64,000 nucleotides of DNA from Lomentospora prolificans. Taxonomy: Eukaryota; Ascomycota; Sordariomycetes; Microascales; Microascaceae. How positions within the stretch are numbered: the first letter of the stretch is position 1; each line of letters begins with the position of its first letter. Location of the stretch: the NCBI GenBank assembly GCA_029532625.1, contig JARFXM010000008.1:1364001-1428000 (forward strand), written 5' to 3'. Position numbers and translations under genes: made by a program. This document shows positions 12,933 through 22,038 of this stretch, in pieces. Below the pieces are notes generated by a model, which did not search any database, was not told where the DNA came from, and saw only the letters and a program-made list of their open reading frames with translations.

Positions 12933-15293
12933 TTGCCCAGGTCGCCGGAAAACCCGATCAAGCCAGGGCTGACCAACCCCATACAGACCCCTTCCACCCG
13001 TTGCTGGGGAGGATTCGAGGGTGTACTGGACGTGCTCAAGAAACGAACACCGTTTGACGGAATTCCCGACCCGGCATCTCGGCATTTCCTCCAGTCCTTC
13101 GAAGCTCAAGTCTTGGGGCGACCGCGGGTCCCAATTCTATCGCCGAGTCACCTAGAAAAAACTGCAAAGGTTCTTTTGCGGTACGGAGCATACTGGGACG
13201 TCAAGAGGTGGGACGATCTGCAAGTGCGGGAGCTCGCTCATCAAACGCAGCGGCCGGATGGTATCCCGTACCTTACCCTGAGGAGGCTCGCACTCGCCCG
13301 AGATCGGACATCCTTTGGCGAATTGTGGAGGTGATTCTCAACCCGCCCACGACGACCCGCAACAAAGCCGGCTCCGGAGAGTGGAACCCGGCGGCGCAGG
13401 ATATCGACGATTAGAAAATGGAAGTGTGCAACCACTACAAGGTTAGGATTCAGTACAATAAGAATGTCGCTGTTAAGCATGTGTATTCCTCTGTATATTC
13501 GTTCGTCTGTAACCGACAGCTTGTAAGAGACCCCGCTCTGGAAAAGATAAAGAGATAGGCACGGGGCCGCCCTCGCAGTCAGGACCCTCCTAAAATCCTT
13601 GGTGCAGCGGTGGAGGTGGATTCATCTCCCTGCAGGCAATATGGGTTTTACTTGGGAGAGGTGATAGCCATGAGGGATGGGACCCAATACTAACGCCATC
13701 TCTCGTAACAGAGGCAATGGGTCAAGGTCTGTTCTCAACCTCGGAAGTCGCCATAATATGCAGTCAAATACTCTAGTGAAATGATAGGATCTTGTTCGTG
13801 TTTCAGCTGAAGAAGACCAGGTCGTACCTCGATTCTACATACGGAAGCGCGAACCGCCGAAAGCTTTAATGGTTGGTCAGCTGTGGCTCTGGAGACTCGA
13901 TCACAGTACTTTCAAAAAACGATTCAGGGGGTTTTGATATCAGCTAAACTTATACGCGGTTCGTAGACACGATCATCACGGCGCTTCCCGAACGTTGGCA
14001 TGAAGGTCCCGAGAGGACACTCTTCTCCAAGATTACGGGCTATCTAGCAGACTGGCCCCCAAGACATCCTGAAGAGATGATTGAAAGGTTTATAGAATTA
14101 TCTACAAAATTTTTTGATGCTCCGTCAAACTCTGGCTTTGATATCAATGTATTTGCCATGTTTGAGGAAAGCATCGCGACGTTGGTAAACTCCCCCCCCC
14201 CCCCCCCCCCCAACACCGCCCCCTCCAACAATTGTTTTCGTAGAATCTGCAAATATTGGCGCGACTTGGAACTCATTTTGAAAGGCGGACAAAGAAGTGA
14301 GGCGCTACCGAAAGTTATAAACGCTGCAGAAAGACCTGCGCGCTCCTAAACAAGAGGATTATGGACAAAAAAGCTTTAGCCCACGATGAGGTGGAAGAGC
14401 TTCGAAAAGCCGAGGATGACATCTGCGACATCCTTGAGCAGATGCGGTTATCTGGAAGAGATCAAGGACATCTGCGACGAGCTCAGGATGATTGAACGAG
14501 TCGTCGAGGACTAGGCAAAATTCCTCGCGTCATACGATGCGGCAACGCCGTGGCCGCATCCGGTATTGGAGATGGAGATCTGAGTGTTTGGAAGGCGGGC
14601 ACTCAACCGGCTCCGTGTACAGGCGGAAATCGTGGAACAATCGGTACAATACTCTCATCTTCCTGGGCGTTCAAATAGGTCGTGGCTAGCCAGCTGACAA
14701 GGAAAAGCTTCCAACACTATTAGATCTGAAGCAGAAACAGGATAACCTTAATGAGGCGCGGGACACCAGAAGGCTAGCGGACAGTGCTGAGCAGCGGGCC
14801 TTGGAGGGCGAGAAGCAGTCCCAGACGATCTTCGTCTTCACCGCGGTAACCGTCATCTATGTACGTTTCATCGCACCTCCCATCATCCACCTGCCCCCCG
14901 AGGGGGGCTGGCGCTAATCGTTGCTTCGGCGCCTATTGCGTATACTGCGGCATTCTTTGCTATTCCCAGTAAGCACTTTCCCCATGAAGATGACAGCGAT
15001 AGTGTTACGTGGGAATGGTGGCAGATATCCATTTGTTCTTGAAGAGTAGAGGATCTCAAGTATTGTTCAACATTGAAGACTGATTCCCGATCCAAGTGGT
15101 TGCTGAAATCGCGACCTTGTCTACTGCTTGGGGGTATTGGCTGTGGAATAGGGACAGCATCATGGGATACTTGGCTCATTTTCAAGGTAGGCCGACTATA
15201 CGAAAGAGTTCTAGGCGTACAGGGTCTCTGGCTACGTATGATGAGACGGAGGCGAATCCAATGAACGGGACGCCTTTGAAGCTGCCAGTCTAA
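12933..15293 (+). pseudogene. Decayed CorA-like Mg2+ transporter-type protein gene
   Basis: Pieces of one protein family appear in order but in different frames. At 12933-13334 there is an open segment with an ankyrin-like stretch (KVLLRYGAYWDV), and an apparent frame change occurs near 13310. At 13810-13940 the frame reads EEDQVVPRFYIRKR and MVGQLWLWRLD. At 13965-14349 it reads DTIITALPERW, FDINVFAMFEESI and ICKYWRDLELIL. At 14700-14860 it reads LLDLKQKQDNLNEA and SQTIFVFTAVTVIY. A last piece ends at 15293. These motifs are typical of the fungal CorA-like family, in which the LDLKQKQ-NEAR coiled coil leads into two C-terminal membrane helices. Stops and frame changes lie between the pieces, and simple introns did not repair them. 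A run of 20 C at 14192-14211 sits in the coding track. I do not offer a repaired sequence. Confidence 0.72.
14192..14211 (+). repeat. Poly-C run of 20
   Basis: Twenty consecutive C residues lie inside the decayed CorA-like gene, where they read as a proline run. Such a run is prone to slippage and also to sequencing or assembly error. Confidence 0.9.
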
Positions 15294-16587
15294 GTCTGTA
15301 GTGGTTTTGGAAGATGGTTGCGATACTGGCTTCCGTTGCTATATTGATAAACTAGTCTAATGCACTTGTAGCTGCCACGTTAGACACTGAAGCACCAATA
15401 GGTCCACAAGAGGTCGCATTTGAGTTTGGATTGTTGAAACAACGCCGGGCTAGCATCCCTAGCGCTTAGATGAAGCTTCAGGGAAAGGGAACTTTTGAGG
15501 CAGAAGGGTTGCAAAGAACGACATGCCAACTGGTAGGGCACTGACGTCGGCGCCTCGGCGCGGGTGAAGAAGTCTTTACTTACGAGCCCGTCCCATAGCT
15601 GAGTCTAGGGCTCTATCATTAGTAGGGCCTGTTGCGATGATGGACCGGTAGGGTTGGATGCTATGCGGCAGAGGATACTGGGTCGGCGAGCCATGTCCAC
15701 TTACACGGGATGCATCCGACGACAGATACTGGCACAAGCAGTACGATTCACGACAGCACAAAGAACAATATGGTCTCTTCCGCAGCGTTTCTCCGCCCAA
15801 GGTCTCGTTTTTAGCACTTGAATGCCCCGCGCGCATCCCGATTAGGATGGAAGGCGGGTATAACGCTCGGTTCTTTAAGTCGTCTATATTAGGCGAGAGC
15901 AGGAACGCTCCAATTAGCCCGCGGGCCTTCTTGGTCGAGGCGGGTCGGATGTTGTCCTGGAGACCAACGAGAAGTCAAAGATTCAGCAGTCGCATGAAAA
16001 AAAAAAAAAGAAGGCTAGGGGCCAGGAACAAAAGAAGGGACGGATGTTTCGAAACAAATTCGAGGTGTGTGTCCGTGAGAGAGAGGGGGGGGGGGGGAAT
16101 GAGGGGTCTCCCTTGTTCGCATGGCGGGGGACATGCTGCGTTCTGCGAGAGAAGAAGGCGACAAACAAGGTGGTCTGGGTGGTTCAGGGGTTGCCGGGTG
16201 AATTAGAGATGCTTGAGGTAGAGAGGTTCTGGGGTGAGGCATCGAGATGGATGTGTGTTTCGTGCGGGAAGTTGAAAAGTCGGATGAGGAAGAGGTTGGG
16301 GCGGCTCGGTAGCTCTGATCTCAGGAGCGTTCGGTCAAGTCGTGGACGGTTTGCAGGTTTTATATAAGTCGGCCGAGTTCCGTGCTCGATTGGCTAGGAA
16401 TCCTAACCCTGTTGGAGATTTTGCATCCGTATGCTCGTCTGTTTCTCGTAGGAACACTTCACTTGCCGCCATACCCATCATCACAGTATAAGACTGTCAC
16501 TGAGGACAAGCCTGCCTGCCTATTATCTGCCTGCCTACCTTTCGCCTCAAGCTTCAACGAAAGCCATTGGCATCCGACGCCCTCAAA
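15294..16587. other. Intergenic spacer
   Basis: No gene supported. It holds an A-run near 15998-16009 and a G-run near 16084-16097, and forms the promoter region of the Hce2-type gene, with TATATAAG near 16360-16367. Confidence 0.5.
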
Positions 16588-17142
16588 ATGAAACACCTCC
16601 TCCCCATCCTTGTCGCCTCCGCGGCCACAGCAACACCCTTCCCCGTCGCGGGACCCCTAACCATCATCGACGTCACCCTTCCGCCTCCGTCCTCCCTTCC
16701 CACGCGCTCCACAGCAGTCATCACGCCGCAAATCTTCATCGAAGACGCCGCCGACACCAAAAAGTGCGCGGAATCCAACTTCGCCAACGAAACCACCGAC
16801 TTCTCCGCCTCGATCGACGACTGCCTCTGCATAGCGCAGAACCTCGTGCTGGACCAGTGGCGCGGCAAGTTCCTCCTGCGGCCGGTGGACGGGAGCAAGT
16901 TCGGGGCGACGGCGGTGACGTGCCGGAGCTGCGCGTTCGTGGTGCGCACGGACGACGACTTCGGGACCAACGTCGGCGCCGAGGACGTGGTGAGCTTCAT
17001 TAACGAGGCGGTGGAGAGGTTTGATAAGGGCGGTGCGAGGTTGGGGGCTAGCGGGGAGACGGTGTGTGAGAATGATAGTGGGAAGGAGGGGACGGCGGGC
17101 TTTGCGAAGACGTTTTGGTTGTTGGCGCATGTGCCGAACTGA
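16588..17142 (+). CDS. Small secreted protein with Hce2-type domain
   Basis: A single exon of 184 residues, starting at the second in-frame ATG (16588), which gives a clean signal peptide (MKHLLPILVASAATATPFPV). An ATG seven codons earlier would bury that signal. The mature part carries six cysteines in the arrangement KKCAES...DDCLC...TCRSC...C. The region from KCAESNF through SASIDDCL to CRSCAFVV fits the Hce2 domain (homologues of Cladosporium fulvum Ecp2, putative necrosis-inducing factors). Proteins of this group are secreted and are studied as candidate effectors, but they also occur in non-pathogens. The gene is intronless. Coding GC is high (about 60 percent) compared with the flanking spacer. 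The Hce2 call rests on the cysteine pattern and the ASIDDCL motif, so it is likely but not certain. Confidence 0.72.
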   Translation: MKHLLPILVASAATATPFPVAGPLTIIDVTLPPPSSLPTRSTAVITPQIFIEDAADTKKCAESNFANETTDFSASIDDCLCIAQNLVLDQWRGKFLLRPVDGSKFGATAVTCRSCAFVVRTDDDFGTNVGAEDVVSFINEAVERFDKGGARLGASGETVCENDSGKEGTAGFAKTFWLLAHVPN

Positions 17143-18469
17143 GGGAGCTCTATTAGTTGGAGGCGGTGATGAGATAGGATCGGGGCTCGGGATGCGAGAT
17201 ATATCTAGGTCTATATGAGACCGTGCTGGTGCAGAGTGGTGATCGTGGGAGTGCGCCGAGGACTGGGGTGTATGCGTGATAATTGTATCTTGTGACGGTA
17301 TCTGATCTGATCAGTGTTTGATTGAGGGATGGGTACATCAATGTATGTTGGAAGTGTTCGTGTAAATAGTTTTGTCCGAGGTTCAGGGGCTTTTTTTATG
17401 GCTGTTATCTACTTGGTTGTGCTTGTATGAAGCTCGAGGATACATTTGGAGATAATGAAAGTCGCAATGGCTAGCTTTCCAGAGAGAGATGCGGTGGACT
17501 TGTTCTACTCTTTTGTCATTTAAGATCAACTTCCAATGCTAATGTTCATTTGGATAGGGCTAAACTATCAAATCTATTCTCCGTTGCCTTGCATATCTCA
17601 ACATCAATCCATACCCCCATCATCATACATTTGATCAATGAGAACTCAAATCCACTCGAATCTTGCTGGCATTATCATCACCAGGAAATCCCACTTATCC
17701 AAATACAGCCACCACTGCGCAGAACATCCCCGCCAAAGCGAAAATCCCAGCTCCACCTCCACTTCCACCTCCACCAACCCATCAGATTCAGATCCCATTC
17801 CCCATTCTCCCTGAGCGGGCCGCAAATCCAACCCCAGCAATGACATCAGCTTGGCTGGCCAGCTCAGACCCATCAATCGACCTCCGCCAAACCACCCAAT
17901 GACGAGCCAGGCCCCCCGCTTGGATCGGCGCCGCACTTCTTGGAGGCAGGGGTTCATGTCATCTCCGTCTTGTCACTGGGCGAGAACGGGCTACCCTCAA
18001 TAGGTTAGACGTGGCGTGGTGGCCGCGACATGAGTGGTTGCTGCAAACATTCAGGGGCTGAGCAACAGGAGCGAGCGAGTCGCCAGCTGGGATTTCGAGT
18101 CCTGGAACATTGGAGGATTTGCTTGGGTTTTGCTTGGGGAGATAACGAGAAGCTGTGGTGTAGATAAATAAATATATATAATTGGAAAGGCTTCCCACGG
18201 ATGGAGCTTTAGAATCTGGTTTCGCGTTCTCTGTCCTTTTTATTTAGTCGAGCCATTCGTTCAGGAACACGTCCCAACCAACCCTCTTTCGTCTCGCGAC
18301 GCCAAGATTCAGGGTCATTGAGCCAGCTCTCAGGCATCGCTGGCCTGGCGACGCGACCCACGCCAGCGTGACGCAGAGAAAAAGAATCAGCCAGCTAATC
18401 TTCCACCGAGCTATAACCACCGGCTTGATTCAACGACGGCAATCGACTTCTTCACGCACAATCCTTACC
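17143..18469. other. Intergenic spacer
   Basis: No gene supported. The second half is C/A-rich near 17690-17900 and leads into the promoter of the PLAC8 gene. Open frames here are short and without motifs. Confidence 0.5.
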
Positions 18470-19304
18470 ATGGCTCACCCTCAGCAACCCGATCAGCTCC
18501 CTGTCCACCAGTTGGCGCCTCCGCAACAGAGCGGCGAATGGCGCGAGGGCCTCTGCAGCTGCTTAAAGCCCATCGACCTTTGCTGTTTGGGATGCATTGT
18601 GCCTTGCTACCGTTAGTTTTCCCCGCCTCGCTTGTCATCCCGCCAAAAAAGAAAGAAAAGGAGGAGAGAAAAGAAAAAAGGAGAGAAAAAGAAAAGGAAG
18701 AGGAGAAAAGAAAAAGAAAAGAAAAGGAACGGGAACGAGAACGAGAAAAAAAAAAGGATGGTGATATGGCGAGTGAGCCGCGTTCTCTCTGGTTAGGGTT
18801 AAGGGTTGAGGGTTGGACTACTATTAGAACATTGCTAACACAAACTCGCGAGATAGTCACCGGCCGAACGAGCGAGCGCATGAGAGATCCCACAATGGCC
18901 TCGTTTGAGCCCGTGAACACGGATTTCCTCATCAGCTTGGCCCTCAGTTGTACCATCGGCTGCGGATGGATGTACGTATTTGCATTCGCCTCGCGCGTCT
19001 CCAAATGCCTCGCGCGTCTCTCCCAATGAGAAGAGCGAGCCTCCTTTCCCTAGCATATCGACATCCATTCTCCATCCAATCGACTAACACAGCCCCTAGT
19101 TGGACCATGGTGAAGCGAACCGAGATCCGCAACGCCTACGGCATCAAGGGAAGCACCACGAGCGACTGTTGCACGGCGTACTGGTGCGGCTGCTGCGCCA
19201 CCATCCAGCAGGAGAAGGAAGTCATCAACCGCACCAAGGGCGCCGTCAACGTCGTCAATCAGGGCTACCAGTCTCCGCCCGGCATGCAAGCGAAGCCTCA
19301 GTAA
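18470..19304 (+). CDS. PLAC8 family cysteine-rich protein
   Basis: Three exons (18470-18611, 18857-18971, 19100-19304) give 153 residues. The first exon supplies the Cys-rich entry motif (CSCLKPIDLCCLGCIVPCY). The second adds LTGRTSER and a hydrophobic, Cys-containing stretch (LISLALSCTIGCGW). The third has RTEIRNAYGIKGSTTSDCC and YWCGCCATIQQEKEV, the hallmark end of the PLAC8 domain. Family members such as plant FCR1/PCR proteins sit in membranes and affect cell size or heavy-metal tolerance. The role in filamentous fungi is poorly defined. Start chosen at ACCATGG (18470). The first intron (18612-18856) is unusually long at 245 nt and mostly low-complexity purine. The second intron ends CCCCTAG. 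The phase is consistent throughout. Confidence 0.85.
18643..18759 (+). repeat. Polypurine (GA-rich) tract in PLAC8 intron 1
   Basis: More than 100 bases are almost purely A and G on the plus strand, made of GAAAA, GGAGA and GAGAAC units. It lies within the first intron of the PLAC8 gene, in the sense strand of the transcript. Mirror-like purine tracts of this kind can adopt triplex structure. Confidence 0.85.
18791..18816 (+). repeat. Telomere-like interstitial repeat
   Basis: GGTTAGGGTTAAGGGTTGAG continues into GGTTGG. It contains one exact TTAGGG unit followed by two one-base variants (TTAAGGG, TTGAGGG). TTAGGG is the telomere unit of most filamentous ascomycetes. It lies in PLAC8 intron 1. 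Confidence 0.55.
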
Positions 19305-19724
19305 AAGAAGACCATTTGTCACAGCTGGCGACGTCGCCCTCACTCGCCCTCACTCGCCAGGCCAGGCATTCAGTGACCTGAGAGCCAGCGGTGGTCAGCC
19401 GACACCTGGGGCCGGTTGACTGTCGGTCGCTGACCTTTACTGTTGGCAGGCTTCGAAATTGTGGATGTTGGAATTCCAGTCGTTTTCTGCTTGACCGAAC
19501 ATTTTTTTTTTTCCATTTTATTTTATTTTATTTTTTTTTTTTGTTCTTTTCATATGTAATATACCCAGAACAACAAGGCGGAAACAACCTTGCCCTTTTT
19601 TGGTCCTTTATGCAATAATTACAGAGTGGTCGGTCCAGATTAACAAATAGATTGAGAGGTTTGTCGCATCAATGCTGAAACCGTGAAACTGTCAAGCTCA
19701 ATTGAATATCTCAGCCAAGGACGG

Positions 19725-19850
19725 AAAAAAGCCAAAAGAAAAAGAAGGCGAAAAAATAAAAATAAAAATAAAAATAAAATTATGAAAAAAAAAAAGAAAA
19801 GAAAAAGAAAAAAAAAAGATAAGATAAAAAAACGAAGAAAACAAAGAAAA
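19725..19850 (+). repeat. A-rich simple repeat
   Basis: An A-rich tract built from AAAAAGAA and AAATAAA units lies about 420 bp downstream of the PLAC8 stop codon. Confidence 0.85.
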
Positions 19851-20154
19851 GAATTGATTCATGAGGCAACTACAGAAGAAACAAAGACCATTAACAGCGA
19901 ATTGGCAAAGACCCTTGTCACAGCTCAAATCAATTGATAAATTGATATAATTGATATATATGTTAACGTCTTGTTTGCATAGGCGCCATGCAAGGCACGA
20001 CGATCCTCGATCCCAGCGTTTATCCTCCCTCCCTTTTCTCTCTCAAGCTGCGTCTTTGTCTCTTTCTTCCTTCACAAACCGGTCGCGCCACCAGCGAAAA
20101 AACTACGGGAAGAAAAAGAACGCGCCAACTGCCTAGCATCTCCCGCCCGCGCGC

Positions 20155-20159
<5 letters not shown>

Positions 20160-20206
<47 letters not shown>

Positions 20207-20278
20207 TGTGTCTCTCTGTCTCTCTCTCTGTGTGTGTGTGTGTGTGTCTCTCTGTCTCTCTCTCTGTGTGTGTGTATG
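20160..20278 (+). repeat. Composite CT/GT microsatellite
   Basis: Alternating blocks of (CT)n and (GT)n occur at least three times in a row: a long CT block, GT block, CTCTCTGTCTCT, GT block, CT, GT. Block-wise duplication is evident. Confidence 0.9.
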
Positions 20279-22038
20279 TCTGCCTCTCGATCCTTAGCTT
20301 ACTGGGGGCGGGAACACTCCATCCCGTTTCCGGCACGCAATAATATACCCCAGCCGATCCGGAAGAAGTCGTGACATTGATTCTCTTTAATTCTCCGCCG
20401 CCGCGCCATTGGCCCGGTCGTCGTTTAACGGATCGCCGCGGGTATAGCATCTTGCATCTCTTGCCCATCCTTGCCCCCCTCCCATCACTGTCGCCTTGCT
20501 GTAATCAACTTTGGCGTTGGCAATATGACCCAGCCCGGCCCCAGCCCAGATTACTCCCGGTTCTCCGCTCCAGATTAGAGCTGTGCTCTCTCAGGTATTT
20601 TTTTTTAACGGCTCGCATCTTTTGCCCTCTCCCTCTTCTTCTTCTTCTCTGATACTCGGCCTCTCTACTTGTCCCGCACTTAGTCGCTCAATGCTCTGCA
20701 GATCTCGCCAACTTTTGGTCACTCTATCCCGGGAGCCGTGAGAGGGAGCCGTGAGATGGAGCCAAGGCCGACAGCGCCTATCCCCCATCCTCCCGATTAA
20801 CGCGATTCGTTCGTTTAAGCGTGGGAAATGGCCACGCAAAGTACGTCTCGAGCTGTCAACCCGAGATCACAGCACCTGTAGTTCCTTTTACTTTGCGCGA
20901 CTCTGGTGTTGTCGTTCCTCTTTTGGCACTGCGCTCTCGGAATGGATCCCGTGTATGTATGTGATGCTACCAGCCCTCGTGGCCCGATGAACACCCTTGT
21001 AGTTCTTGACTGCCCTGGGGTAGGATCCGCGGGAGGGTCAATATACTCCAGGACCGCCATGTACCATGCCAGACCTTTGTCCAACAACATGAAGCTCAAT
21101 ATGTCATTCTCAGCACGCTTACACACGCTCCCTTTCTATCTACCTCAATCCTAACCGACTCTTTCCTGCCAAAGTAACCCACACCGTCTTCACTACCCAC
21201 CTCCATGCAAGCTCCGTCACACTTCTTCTGTTCTTTGCTGGCATGCCGCTTTCGGTCTTGGAGGGACGGCAAGTCTAGTTGGAAAGAGGCACGCCAAATA
21301 TACACGACAGAATCGGATTGGATGAATGCCGATCTCTGCTCCTTCGTGAAACCCGTTTCTCAACTAATCTCGGCCTCCGTGGCAAGGAATGCACCCTGTC
21401 CCCTTTCCAGCCCTCGTTCCCCCAGTCCAGTTCCTTCTCCCCTCTCTCCTCTCATGTCGTTTTGAGCCAACCACCTCCCTGCAGCTGCAGCTCGTTCCAA
21501 CCCGGTCTTGGATAGGCAAGATATCGACTCCAAGCGTGGTATTCCGCCTCCCACTCGTTTTTCTTTTTCTTCCCTGCCTTTGTTCTTTCCCCTCCTCTTT
21601 TCCCACTGGCCGGGTCCTGGTTTCTTCCCCATCCCCTTCAAAGTAACTAAGCTGGAAAGAGGTTAGGCAAGGTGTTGTTATTTTTTTTTGATCTCAACTC
21701 TGTTTTGGACCTTGCCTGCTATTGTTGTATGCAGGATCTCCAAAGGGTCTCACCAGTACGACGTACTACACAAACGAAGAAACCCGTTCCTTTCTTTGGC
21801 TCTCTGGAGGTGTTGTCGTATGGCAAGCACCTCGTCCCCTCTCTAAGTTTTTTTGATTGCTTTTCGTATTCATTGCCTTTTTTTTTTTTTTTTTTTTTCG
21901 TCCAGGGTCACTCTGGTCTCGTGCCATTGCACCCTTCCCTACTGCTCTTTACCTTGCCAGTAGACGCCTGTCGTCCTGCCACGACTTTTCCCAGAAGAAG
22001 AAGACGATAAGACGATAGTTGTCCGTCTAGTCTTCGCC

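Larger units (their letters stand above)
19305..22038. other. Repeat-rich 2.7 kb spacer
   Basis: No gene supported. It holds T-runs at 19500-19545, an A/AAAT-rich tract at 19725-19850, a composite CT/GT microsatellite at 20160-20278 and a T-run near 21879-21898. The last part is the pyrimidine-rich promoter and leader of the DUF3176 gene. Confidence 0.6.

Noticed and set aside
16657..17130. Minus-strand frame of 157 codons over the Hce2-type gene
   Set aside because: Shadow of GC-rich coding sequence. The plus strand has a signal peptide and conserved cysteines.
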